Notes: generated from the letters alone by a model not told the origin. Counted from the stretch's first letter, positions 52,713 to 60,743 are shown. The stretch is DNA of 64,000 nucleotides from Verrucomicrobiaceae bacterium (GCA_019694165.1 JAIBCL010000004.1:186001-250000), one strand, 5' to 3'. Made by a program: numbers and translations.

Positions 52713-53651
52713 ATGAACCGCCTCACCGAGACCAAGATCATTCTCGTCGTGCGTGCGACGCGGCTGGCGGACTTGAAGGCGAAGTTCGCGACGAAATCAC
52801 AGGCGCGCTTCTATGTGAGCCGGCTGGGCGGTGACTTCAGCGACTACGAGCGCGAGGATGCAAACTACCAGGCCGCGATCTCCGAGACGCATCGGCTGCT
52901 GGGCGATCTGGGTCGCGTGCAATTGGTGCAGCGTGCGTTTTTGCCGAACTTCGTCTTCGGTGCGCAGGACATCGTCGTCACGCTCGGGCAGGACGGGCTG
53001 GTGGCGAACACGCTAAAGTATCTCGACGGCCAGCCGCTCGTCGGCGTGAATCCCGACCCGAAACGCTACGACGGGCAGCTCCTGCCTTTTTGCGTGCCGC
53101 AGCTCGACAAGGTGATGCGCGAGGTGCTGCGTGGCGGCCGCGCGAAACGCGAAGTGACCATGGCGGAGGCAAAGCTGAACACGGGGCTGAGCCTCTGCGC
53201 GGTGAACGACCTTTTCATCGGCGTGAAGTCGCACGGATCAGCGCGCTATCGCATCACACTCGGGAAGCTGGCGGAAAACCAGTCATCGAGCGGCGTCATT
53301 GTTTCCACCGGCCTCGGCTCCACGGGATGGTTCAAGAGCCTGATGGCCGGTGCCGCAGGCGTGGCGGTGGCATCGGGTCGAGCGCAGGCGAAGCAGCTCA
53401 AGGACGTGACTTTCCCGTGGGAGGCAGATCATCTTTTCTTCACCGTGCGCGAGCCGTTTCCCAGCAACACCACCGGGGCTTCGCTGGTTTTTGGCAAGGT
53501 CACGCCCCAGCACCCGCTCGTCATCGAATCACAGATGGGCGAGAATGGCGTGATTTTCAGTGATGGCATTGAGCATGATTTCCTGGAATTCAATTCGGGT
53601 GCCAAGGCCACCATCGCGATCTCGAAACGCAAAGGCAACCTCGTGGTGTGA
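52713..53651 (+). CDS. Divergent NAD kinase-like protein
   Basis: 312 residues. DIVVTLGQDGLVANTLKYL (86-104) takes the place of the GGDGT motif, GVNPDPKRYDGQL resembles the nucleotide-binding loop, LCAVNDLFIG (161-170) matches the conserved N-E/D pair, and VSTGLGSTGWFKSL (197-210) matches TPTGSTAY-type motifs. It belongs to the NAD kinase / diacylglycerol kinase-like fold, in a distant branch. It may phosphorylate NAD+, or another nucleotide-like compound. The usual bacterial NadK should be encoded elsewhere. It is coupled to the SPFH gene. Confidence 0.8.
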   Translation: MNRLTETKIILVVRATRLADLKAKFATKSQARFYVSRLGGDFSDYEREDANYQAAISETHRLLGDLGRVQLVQRAFLPNFVFGAQDIVVTLGQDGLVANTLKYLDGQPLVGVNPDPKRYDGQLLPFCVPQLDKVMREVLRGGRAKREVTMAEAKLNTGLSLCAVNDLFIGVKSHGSARYRITLGKLAENQSSSGVIVSTGLGSTGWFKSLMAGAAGVAVASGRAQAKQLKDVTFPWEADHLFFTVREPFPSNTTGASLVFGKVTPQHPLVIESQMGENGVIFSDGIEHDFLEFNSGAKATIAISKRKGNLVV

Positions 53652-53695
53652 CAGGCCGCCGTTTCCATGCTGGCGGAGCCGTGATAGTGTGACCG

Positions 53696-54160
53696 ATGAG
53701 CCTCGCCCAACCACGCATCGAAGTCTCCATCGGCACGCAACGACTGCGGTTGTTTGACGGCCATCGCCTCGTGCGGGAGTGGCCGTGCTCGACATCGAAG
53801 TTCGGCATCGGCTTTGTGGAGGGCAGTAATAAAACACCGCTCGGCGGCTTCGTGGTGCGCGGCAAGCACGGCGCGGGTGCGGAGCACGGTACGGTTTTCA
53901 AAGCGCGCGAGCCCGTGGGCGTGTGGCGTGAGGGGGAAGTGACCTCGGACGATCTGGTGCTGACGCGCATTCTGCGGCTCGATGGCACCGAGGCGCGGAA
54001 TGCGAACACCTTCGAGCGCTACATCTACATCCACGGCACGAATGACGAGCGGCTCATCGGCCAGCGCGGCAGCCACGGCTGCGTGCGGTTGGGAAATGCG
54101 GACGTGATCGAACTCTTCGACCTCGTGCCCGAGGGCACGCCGGTGTGGATCGAGGAATGA
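53696..54160 (+). CDS. L,D-transpeptidase (YkuD domain)
   Basis: 154 residues, essentially one YkuD domain. IEVSIGTQRLRLFDGHRLV is the N-terminal strand pair, TPLGGF the substrate-binding segment, and YIYIHGTNDERLIGQRGSHG with CVRL contains the catalytic His-x-n-Ser-His-Gly-Cys motif (His, Gly, Cys all present). Such enzymes cross-link peptidoglycan 3-3 or attach lipoproteins. No signal peptide is visible, which is unusual, so secretion may rely on another route or the start may be misread. It lies 44 bp after the NAD-kinase-like gene, but its role seems unrelated. Confidence 0.9.
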   Translation: MSLAQPRIEVSIGTQRLRLFDGHRLVREWPCSTSKFGIGFVEGSNKTPLGGFVVRGKHGAGAEHGTVFKAREPVGVWREGEVTSDDLVLTRILRLDGTEARNANTFERYIYIHGTNDERLIGQRGSHGCVRLGNADVIELFDLVPEGTPVWIEE

Positions 54161-54183
54161 CCGGCGGTGCTGCCTGCGGTGTC

Positions 54184-54335
54184 CAGGGCTTACGCATGAA
54201 CCGAAAGGGAAAGCCTCAAATCTATGATTTGCGCCGCAGATTCAGGATTCCACAGATGGGTTCAGAAGAAGGGCAATCCGTGGTCGTCCTGAATCCGTGG
54301 GAATACACTCAGAAGCAATTCATGCGCAAGCCCTG
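54184..54335. repeat. 152-bp element with 17-nt inverted ends
   Basis: Ends at 54184-54200 and 54319-54335 are reverse complements with one mismatch (CAGGGCTTACGCATGAA and TTCATGCGCAAGCCCTG). Inside are further ATTCAGGA-type inverted words. It makes up about half of the 317-bp gap between the transpeptidase and the small lipoprotein and has the layout of a MITE-like element. No transposase is nearby. Confidence 0.65.
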
Positions 54336-54477
54336 TGCGGTGTCCGGGCGGATCATCTGGCCGATTGCAAAGACAAGTTTTGCAGCTAGTCTCGCCCCCA
54401 CAGCCCTTTTGTCAGATGTGCTGGCAAGCGAGGGCGTCGATAAGAAGAACTCAAACTCAGAAACCACCACACACACC

Positions 54478-54600
54478 ATGAAACACATCGTCCTCGCCCT
54501 CGCAGTCGCCGCCGTCGCAGCCAGCATGACCTCGTGCTCGTCGAAGCCCGCTCCCGCCAACCCTCCGGTGGTTGACATGGGCGCGCGCTCCAGCAAGTAA
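54478..54600 (+). CDS. Small lipoprotein
   Basis: 40 residues: MKHIVLALAVAAVAASMTSC is a lipoprotein signal ending in a lipobox (SMTS|C), followed by SSKPAPANPPVVDMGARSSK. The mature peptide is only about 21 residues, rich in Pro and Ala. I do not recognise a family; Verrucomicrobia genomes contain many such very short lipoproteins. A GC-rich 22-nt hairpin (54610-54631) separates it from a second lipoprotein gene 56 bp downstream. Confidence 0.65.
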   Translation: MKHIVLALAVAAVAASMTSCSSKPAPANPPVVDMGARSSK

Positions 54601-54609
54601 GACCCGGTC

Positions 54610-54631
54610 CCGCGCCCGCCCGCGGGCGCGG
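54610..54631 (+). other. GC-rich hairpin between two lipoprotein genes
   Basis: A perfect 10-bp stem (CCGCGCCCGC / GCGGGCGCGG) with a 2-nt loop lies just after the first lipoprotein stop. There is no T-run, so it may stabilise or partly attenuate the transcript rather than end it. Confidence 0.6.
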
Positions 54632-54655
54632 TCCAGCATCCATATTTGCCTAACC

Positions 54656-54844
54656 ATGAGCCGTCTGTTCATCACACTCGTCGCGGGCGCATCGCTCGCC
54701 CTCGTGTCCTGTGCCTCCCCGAAAAAAGGAGGCGACAGTTGCTGCGACAGCCACGCGAAGTCCGACTGCTGCTCCAGCGGAGCGGCGTCGAAGTCGTCGT
54801 CGTCGTGCGATTCCTGCGACAGCCACGCGAAGAAAAAGAAGTAG
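54656..54844 (+). CDS. Small Cys/His/Ser-rich lipoprotein
   Basis: 62 residues. Signal MSRLFITLVAGASLALVSC ends in a lipobox (ALVS|C). The mature part is dominated by Cys, Ser, Lys and His: CCDSHAKSDCCSSG, then CDSCDSHAKKKK, so the block CDSHAK occurs twice. Seven cysteines (besides the lipid-bearing one) and two histidines in a 43-residue tail suggest metal binding or disulfides at the cell surface. No family recognised. An intrinsic terminator follows. Confidence 0.68.
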   Translation: MSRLFITLVAGASLALVSCASPKKGGDSCCDSHAKSDCCSSGAASKSSSSCDSCDSHAKKKK

Positions 54845-54878
54845 GCGGTCCACCGCCCGCGTTCCCAGCGAAATCACT

Positions 54879-54918
54879 CCGCCGCTGTTCCCTTGCCGGG
54901 CAGCGGCGGTTTCGTTTT
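54879..54918 (+). terminator. Intrinsic terminator after the Cys-rich lipoprotein gene
   Basis: A 9-bp stem (CCGCCGCTG at 54879-54887 and CAGCGGCGG at 54901-54909) with a 13-nt loop is followed by TTTCGTTTT. It lies 34 bp past the lipoprotein stop and abuts the 3' end of the convergent response regulator gene. Confidence 0.75.
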
Positions 54919-55601
54919 CAGCCCTCGTAGCGGTAGCCCGCACCATGCACGGTGCGGATGATGCGCGGGTTCGACGGATCGATCTCGATGCGCTTGCGCA
55001 GTTGCGAGATGTGCTGGTCCAGCGCGCGGCTCTCGGGAAAGTAGTCCGCGCCCCACACCTCGTCGGCCAGCGTGTTGCGATCCACCACCTTGCCGCGTCG
55101 ATCGTAGAGCAGGCGGAGGATTTTCACGTCGCGGATGGTCAGCGGCATCTCCTGCTCGCCCCGGCACGCGCGCAGCTCGCCGGCGAAGATGCGCAGGTCA
55201 TCCATCTGGAAGGTCTGGCTCGCACTGGTGTTGCGCAGCGGAGCCGTTCTGCGCAGGATGGCGCGGATGCGGGCCAGCACCTCCTTGATGCCAAACGGCT
55301 TGGTCATGTAGTCATCGGCGCCGAGTTCGAGGCCCAGCACCGTGTCGATCTCCTCCGCCTTCGCGGTCAGGAAAAGGATGGGCACGGACTCGTCGAGCTT
55401 CCGCACATGCCTGCACACTTCGTAGCCGTTCATGCCCGGCATCATGACGTCAAGGCAGATGAAGTCGGGTTTTTCCCGCCGGAAAAGGTCCACGGCCTCG
55501 GTGCCGTTCGTGGCCGCGGTGACGGTGAAGCCCTCGGTTTCGAGCACCTCCTTGAGGGCGGCGCGCGTGTTCGCATCGTCTTCTGCAACGAGTATTTTCA
55601 T
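54918..55601 (-). CDS. OmpR/PhoB-family response regulator
   Basis: 227 residues. Receiver domain 1-115 has Asp8/Asp9, phosphoacceptor Asp51 (FICLDVMMPGMNG), Thr79 and Lys101 (YMTKPFGIKE). The winged-helix domain 130-227 ends in the OmpR/PhoB recognition helix and wing (RALDQHISQLRKRIEIDPS, IRTVHGAGYRYEG). It should bind tandem half-sites spaced about 11 bp. Its start overlaps the kinase stop by ATGA, so the pair is one operon. Best described as PhoB-like. Confidence 0.94.
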   Translation of the reverse strand: MKILVAEDDANTRAALKEVLETEGFTVTAATNGTEAVDLFRREKPDFICLDVMMPGMNGYEVCRHVRKLDESVPILFLTAKAEEIDTVLGLELGADDYMTKPFGIKEVLARIRAILRRTAPLRNTSASQTFQMDDLRIFAGELRACRGEQEMPLTIRDVKILRLLYDRRGKVVDRNTLADEVWGADYFPESRALDQHISQLRKRIEIDPSNPRIIRTVHGAGYRYEG

Positions 55602-56590
55602 GGCTGGTTTCTTGGAATGGTAAGCACAAAGCGCGAGCCGTCGCGATACGCGGGATCCACCTCCAGCGTACCGCCGTGCAGCCGGGCCAGCTCGCGCGAG
55701 ATGGTGAGGCCGATGCCGGTGCCGCTCACGCCCTCGGTCAGGTCGGAGCGCAACCGCTCGAAAGCCTCGAAGACGATCTCCCGCTTCCCCGCGGCGATGC
55801 CGGGCCCGCGATCTTCCACCCGCATCTGGACGCGGTCAGCATCCATCGTCGTGACGATGCGCACATGCTTCCCTTGCGCGGCGTACTTCTCCACGTTTGA
55901 AAGGAGATTGCCAAGAATCTGCGTGATCGCATCGGCGTCAAAGCGCACCGGCTCCGCGGCACCCGGCGCCAGGTCAATGGCGATTCCACGGCTCTCGAGC
56001 AGCGCGCGCCAGTGTTCCACCACCGCCTGCACCACCTCGTCGAGCACGCCGGGCTTTGGCTGGATGCTCAGCTTGTCGCGCTGCTTGCGTGCGAGATTCA
56101 GCACATTGTTGATCAAGCGGGAGAGCCGCGAGGTCTCCGTGCCCACCACGCCGAGGTAGCGCAGCGCCGTCTGGTCGCCCGCGCTCTCCGCGCGGTCCGC
56201 CGCCATCTCCGCGTAGAGCTGGATGTTGGTGAGCGGCGTTTTCAACTCGTGCGAGACCTGGTTCACGAAGGTCACGCGCTCCTGCGCCTCACGAATCGCA
56301 CGGGTGGACTCGCGGTGGAAGAGCCAGCCAAGGGCCACCAGCAGCACGCTGCCCGACGCCACGGCCAGGAACACCGGCAGCAGGGCCGTGCGAGCGAATT
56401 CATCCGTGCGCTGCGTCACCTCATGCATCAGTTGCGGATCCACCGACGTGAAACGCGGGTCCGTCACCAGAAGGCGCATCTCCCCTGAGCGCCGCGCGGC
56501 ATCCCGCGCCAGGTACGTGCCCAGCCATGCCAGCAGCGAGAGCGGCATCATCACCAGCAGGATGAGCAGGAGCGAAGGTCTCTGGGGCAT
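55598..56590 (-). CDS. Membrane sensor histidine kinase
   Basis: 330 residues from ATG 56590. Two membrane helices (7-27 and 71-92) bracket a short periplasmic region of about 43 residues, so sensing is likely by membrane or partner contact. The kinase core has VNQVSHELKTPLTNIQLYAE (phosphoacceptor His114), ITQILGNLLSNVEKYA (N box), VEDRGPGIAAGKR (G1) and GTGIGLTISRELA (G2). It controls the regulator encoded directly after it. Upstream on this strand lie a terminator and a repeat array that may mark its regulatory region. Confidence 0.94.
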   Translation of the reverse strand: MPQRPSLLLILLVMMPLSLLAWLGTYLARDAARRSGEMRLLVTDPRFTSVDPQLMHEVTQRTDEFARTALLPVFLAVASGSVLLVALGWLFHRESTRAIREAQERVTFVNQVSHELKTPLTNIQLYAEMAADRAESAGDQTALRYLGVVGTETSRLSRLINNVLNLARKQRDKLSIQPKPGVLDEVVQAVVEHWRALLESRGIAIDLAPGAAEPVRFDADAITQILGNLLSNVEKYAAQGKHVRIVTTMDADRVQMRVEDRGPGIAAGKREIVFEAFERLRSDLTEGVSGTGIGLTISRELARLHGGTLEVDPAYRDGSRFVLTIPRNQP

Positions 56591-56644
56591 GAGGGGCGGC
56601 GGTGGGAACGGCGGTACCAAACACCGGCTTTGCCGCCGCTCCAA

Positions 56645-56689
56645 ACCCAAAAACAGACCGGAGCGGGTTTTGCATCACCCGCCCCGGTC
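56645..56689 (-). terminator. Strong intrinsic terminator on the minus strand
   Basis: A 12-bp stem with one mismatch (56656-56668 with 56677-56689) and an 8-nt loop is followed on the minus strand by TGTTTTTGGGTTT. It is about 190 nt after the stop of the BNR-type gene and 55 nt before the histidine kinase start, so readthrough from upstream would end here. Confidence 0.8.
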
Positions 56690-56816
56690 ATCAGTCATTG
56701 AGTCCAACAGCCCGAAGGAACCAATTGTTCGTGAAATTCTTTTTCGATCATCCCCGCCTCATCCCTCGATGTCCGGCGCGAATCACGAAGGAATAGACCA
56801 CACCCCTGCCGGAATG

Positions 56817-56844
56817 TTGTCAGGTCGTTGTAACAAGTTTGTAA
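56817..56844 (-). promoter_or_regulatory. Three TTACAA-like repeats with exact 11-bp spacing
   Basis: On the minus strand TTACAA (56844-56839), TTACAA (56833-56828) and TGACAA (56822-56817) are separated by five bases each. This matches the general layout of OmpR/PhoB- or PhoP-family operators. It lies 227 bp upstream of the histidine kinase start, with a terminator between. Binding is inferred, not shown. Confidence 0.55.
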
Positions 56845-56879
56845 GATGTTCATCACACACCCGAGAGCGCCGACGGCAA

Positions 56880-58013
56880 TCAGTGCATCAGCGCAAAGCC
56901 TCCCGAGGCATCTGGCACGGGCGCAACGAAACTCCACACGTCAACACCTGGACTGCTTTCGGTGTTGCCGACCGGCTTCAGGTCGCGGTCGAAGATCTGC
57001 CAGGCCGCACCGCCACCTTTGTTCCAGCCGGTGCCCTCAGTCCACGCGACGAGAATCTGGCCCGCCGCATTGCTCGCGATGGCGGGATGCTTGCGGCCCG
57101 AGGAGGGGCCGGGCATCGCGATGATCGCGCCAAGACTTTCGGCGGTATCGTCCCATGGGCTGGCGAAAACTTGCCCCTCTTTCTCCCACGCCATCAGCAC
57201 GCGGCCGCCAACCTCCGCGATGCTCATGCTGCTCATCGGACACATCGCGATTCGCCACCGGCTGGCGATCGAGTGCTTCCACGTTTTGCCGTGGTCGCTG
57301 GAGAACATCGTCGCGATGTCGCGATCCGCTCCGCCGTTCGAAGCGGTGCGATAGACGACAAACCATCTGCCGCCCGCATCCGCATACGCCTGCATCGCGC
57401 AGCAGCCGCACACGCCGAGCCCATCGGGCGAGATGATCTTCTCCGGCTCGAATGTCACGCCGGAGTCGTGCGAGATGCGCACGAGCACGCGACGGCTGTC
57501 CTCGCCGCGCTCGCCGGGATTGCCGCCGTGGTAGAAGACGAAAACATTGCCTGAGGGATCGGCGGCCACCGCGCCGCCGCCGTCCATGACCCAGTCGCCC
57601 GACATGGCGCGCTGATCTTCAAAGCCGGACCCGTCGCTTTTGCTGCGTGCGTAGAAAAGCGGCGCCATCTGGCGCCTTCTCGCCGCGACGCCGTTCCAGA
57701 CGACGTGCGCCTGTCCATTTTTGCCGAGCGCGAACTGGCCGCCGCGAATGGTGCCCACCGCAATCGCGCTGTCCGGCGTGCTGTTTACGCGCACCGGGGT
57801 GCCAAAGGCCGGGGCCTTCGCCGGCTTTGTCGCATACGACAGATTGCCTCCGCGCTCATTGCCTCGATAAGAGAGCAAGTGCGTCGTGCCGGCTGCATCG
57901 ACCAAAGCCTTTGGCTGCAAGGCATTGTCTGGCACTTTGACGAGAGTCACCTGGGCTGGTGCGTGAGCCGCGACCAGAAGGGCGGCGACATGCAGGACGA
58001 TGTTCGTTTTCAT
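56880..58013 (-). CDS. Secreted sialidase-like (BNR/Asp-box) protein of unknown function
   Basis: 377 residues with signal peptide MKTNIVLHVAALLVAAHAPA. Repeated beta-propeller blades are marked by Asp-box motifs ISHDSGVTF and SSDHGKTWK, and by THLLSYRGNERGG, GNVFVFYHGG and HPAIASNAAG-type segments. The propeller resembles sialidases, but the catalytic Arg triad and Tyr-Glu pair cannot be assigned, and a double Cys (GVCGCC) is present. It overlaps the aminopeptidase gene by 4 bp (58010-58013) and probably shares its transcript. Confidence 0.78.
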   Translation of the reverse strand: MKTNIVLHVAALLVAAHAPAQVTLVKVPDNALQPKALVDAAGTTHLLSYRGNERGGNLSYATKPAKAPAFGTPVRVNSTPDSAIAVGTIRGGQFALGKNGQAHVVWNGVAARRRQMAPLFYARSKSDGSGFEDQRAMSGDWVMDGGGAVAADPSGNVFVFYHGGNPGERGEDSRRVLVRISHDSGVTFEPEKIISPDGLGVCGCCAMQAYADAGGRWFVVYRTASNGGADRDIATMFSSDHGKTWKHSIASRWRIAMCPMSSMSIAEVGGRVLMAWEKEGQVFASPWDDTAESLGAIIAMPGPSSGRKHPAIASNAAGQILVAWTEGTGWNKGGGAAWQIFDRDLKPVGNTESSPGVDVWSFVAPVPDASGGFALMH

Positions 58014-60643
58014 GGCTTGGCTGGTTTGGCCTTGCTTTCCACGCGTTGAGAGGCGGCCTTCTTTTTCACTGTCTCGAGTTCCTTTTGCAAATCCTCGGTC
58101 TTCTTCTTGAGCGCCTGCATCTCGCTCCAGACGCTCTTCAGATCCTGCGGTCCCGCGAGCAACGCCTGCAAATCCTGGATCGACTTCTCGGCCGCTTCGC
58201 GCACGGGATCGTTGAACGGCTTTTCCACTTCCGTCAGCGGACGCAGCAGCGCGATGGACTTCGGATCACGCAGCGTGCCCAGCGCCTTGGCCGAGCCTTT
58301 GCGCAATTCCTCCCGCGGACTCGTCAGATAGCCTGCGATGAATTGCCGCACCGGTTCGCGGTCCTTCTGCTCGCGCGCGAGAAACGCCAGCGAGTCCAGG
58401 GCTGCGGCGAAATCGCGTGAGTGAAATTCGAGCGGGCTGGCGCGGAGCCGCCCAAGCACGGCGGGCGCTGCTTCGGTGTCGTTTTGAGCACGGAGCGCAT
58501 CGATGGCGGCGAGGGCGACGATATTGCCGTAGGACTTCGAGGCCAGCTCGGTTTTCAATCGCGGCGTGATTTCTGCATCACCCGGCCGCGCCCCCCATGT
58601 GCGCACGATGCCGGCGCGAATCTCCGGGTTCTTTTCCGTATCCGCCAGCTTTGCCAGCGCGCTCCATGCGTCAGGTTCATGAAATGCGGCCAGCGCCTCC
58701 ACCACCTCTTTCCGCACGCGGGCGTCATCCTGTTTGATGCCGCTGATCAGCGCCGCGCGGGACTCGGGTGTGGCGATCTTCTTCAGAATGCGTGCAGCTT
58801 CAGTCCGCACGCCGTGGAAGGCATCGCCGTTCAGGACACCGACGAGTTGTTTCACAGTCTCGGCATCCTTTCTGCCGCCGAGCTTTTGCACGGCGAGCAT
58901 CCGGCCGATTACATCACTCTGAAGCTGGCGCTTGAGCATGTCGGGCGGCGGAGAGAAATCCGTCTTCGCGAGAATGGTGTAGTCCGGATCGATGCGCACG
59001 AGGTCGGGCTGCCTCGGCAGCGAGAAATAGAAATCCTCGGTGGTTTGCGTGACGTTTGCGGTGAAGTCGAGAGGCTTCGACTCGCCCGCGATGGTGAAGC
59101 GCACCGGCAGCGGCAGGCGGAAGAGCATCACCTTGTCGCTCAATTTCTGCGTCTGCTTCACGGTCAGCTTCGCGTGCTTCGCGCCGGCGTCCCACGAGTA
59201 GTCGATGCTCAGTTCGGGGAATGCGCCGTGGTAGAGCCACTGGTCGAAAAAAGCATCGAGCGAGAGCCCGCTGACCTCGCTCATCACGTCATGCAGATCG
59301 TCTGTGCCCACCACCTGATTGCGATGCCGCGCGAGGTAGAGCTGGATGCCCTTGCGATACAAATCCGCGCCGAGCTGGCTGCGCAGCATGTGCAAGATCC
59401 ACGCGCCGCGCGGATACACGCGCGAGTCGAACTGCTGCATCGGGTCCTCGTAGTCCCGCCACACGGTCGGCCGCTGATCGTTCGCTTTGAACACCTGATC
59501 GGCCTCGCGCCAGAGCGAGTACAGCATTGCATCGCGGCCGAGCTTCTCTTCTTCGTAGAGCACGGTGTAGTAGCTGGCGAATCCCTCGTTCAGCCACAGG
59601 TGCGACCAGTCGCGGCACGTCACCAGATCGCCAAACCACTGATGCGCGGTCTCGTGCGCATCGAGATCATGCAGCGACCGCAGCTGCTCCGTCTCCTTCG
59701 AGTACAGCAGACCCGCGGCGAGGAAGGTGCAGCTCGTGTTCTCCATCCCGCCCGCGAGGAAATCGAGGCAATAGACCTGATGATACTTGTCCCATGCGAA
59801 GGGGGTGCCGGTCTCGCGGTTGTAGAACTCGATGATCTTCTTCGTGTCGAGCAGTGCGTTCTTTGCCTGCGCAGCTTCAGACGGCGGCACAAACACGGCC
59901 AGCGGCAGTGCGCCCGCCTTGTCTTCCTCCTTGTGAAAATATCCGGCGGCGAGGGCCACGAGGTAGTTCACATGCGGCTTGTCCTGCAGCCAGTGCCACG
60001 ACATCAGGCCCGATGCGCCCTTCTCCTTTGAGAGCAATTTCCCGTTTGAGATCACCTCCATGCCTTCAGGCGCGTGGCAGGTCACCTCGCTGGTGAAGCG
60101 CTCGTTCGGATAGTCGTAGCTCGGAAACCAGAACCGATGCAGCTCAGCCTCTCCCTGGCTCCACATCTGCGTGTCGCCGGGTTTGCAGCCCGTCTCCGGT
60201 GTGCGGAAATACAGGCCCTGCTCCGGCTGTGCGTGATAGGTGATGGACACGGTGACCTCGGCATCGGCGGGTACGGGCTGCACAAAAGTCAGCGTGAGCT
60301 TTTCCGCAGCCACGTCGCGATCGGCGATGCTCGCGCCTTTGCAGTCGATGTTCTCGATCCGCAGGTCGATCGCATCGAGTTCCAGCTTCGGCAGCGGTCG
60401 CGCGATCGGCTTGAAGGTGAGGGCGGCCGTCGCGTGAATCGTGCGCTTCGTGAAGTCAGGCGTCACGTCGAGCTTCAAATGCTGGATGTCGATCGGCCGG
60501 TCGCGCGCATACTTGCGTCCGGGCACGAGTTTGATGGGCCGTGGAAGGAGATTCTTGTCGCAATAACGAGCGCTGAATTCGGTGGCGGAGGCGATCGATG
60601 TAGCGAGCGCAACGACGAGAAGTGCGAGCTGTCGGGTGTTCAT
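58010..60643 (-). CDS. M1 family aminopeptidase with HEAT-like and coiled-coil C-terminus
   Basis: 877 residues from ATG 60643 with a signal peptide (MNTRQLALLVVALATSIASA). The M1 core is intact: GGMEN (298-302), HETAHQWFGD with zinc ligands His330 and His334 and catalytic Glu331, and LNEGFASYYT with Glu353. Residues about 600-820 are helical HEAT-like repeats (GVRTEAARILKKIATPESRA, VRKEVVEALAAFHEP), and 830-877 is a Lys/Glu coiled coil (VKKKAASQRVESKAK). It should act on peptides in the periplasm. The start was chosen for the signal peptide; the longer frame to 60730 lacks one. Confidence 0.93.
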   Translation of the reverse strand: MNTRQLALLVVALATSIASATEFSARYCDKNLLPRPIKLVPGRKYARDRPIDIQHLKLDVTPDFTKRTIHATAALTFKPIARPLPKLELDAIDLRIENIDCKGASIADRDVAAEKLTLTFVQPVPADAEVTVSITYHAQPEQGLYFRTPETGCKPGDTQMWSQGEAELHRFWFPSYDYPNERFTSEVTCHAPEGMEVISNGKLLSKEKGASGLMSWHWLQDKPHVNYLVALAAGYFHKEEDKAGALPLAVFVPPSEAAQAKNALLDTKKIIEFYNRETGTPFAWDKYHQVYCLDFLAGGMENTSCTFLAAGLLYSKETEQLRSLHDLDAHETAHQWFGDLVTCRDWSHLWLNEGFASYYTVLYEEEKLGRDAMLYSLWREADQVFKANDQRPTVWRDYEDPMQQFDSRVYPRGAWILHMLRSQLGADLYRKGIQLYLARHRNQVVGTDDLHDVMSEVSGLSLDAFFDQWLYHGAFPELSIDYSWDAGAKHAKLTVKQTQKLSDKVMLFRLPLPVRFTIAGESKPLDFTANVTQTTEDFYFSLPRQPDLVRIDPDYTILAKTDFSPPPDMLKRQLQSDVIGRMLAVQKLGGRKDAETVKQLVGVLNGDAFHGVRTEAARILKKIATPESRAALISGIKQDDARVRKEVVEALAAFHEPDAWSALAKLADTEKNPEIRAGIVRTWGARPGDAEITPRLKTELASKSYGNIVALAAIDALRAQNDTEAAPAVLGRLRASPLEFHSRDFAAALDSLAFLAREQKDREPVRQFIAGYLTSPREELRKGSAKALGTLRDPKSIALLRPLTEVEKPFNDPVREAAEKSIQDLQALLAGPQDLKSVWSEMQALKKKTEDLQKELETVKKKAASQRVESKAKPAKP

Positions 60644-60743
60644 GGCAGGGACGCGAGCATCGGAAATTCCGCACGCGGACGCAAGCTGCAAGAAGCCTGC
60701 CAGCACAAAGCGGCGCCGGACTGCCCACACCGCGAAAAAGAGA

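Noticed and set aside
48354-53651. The cluster as an anti-phage defence island
   Set aside because: Sirtuin and macro domains occur in defence systems, but no effector such as a nuclease, pore-former or toxin with clear motif is present, and no mobile genes flank it. Metabolic or repair function is at least as likely.
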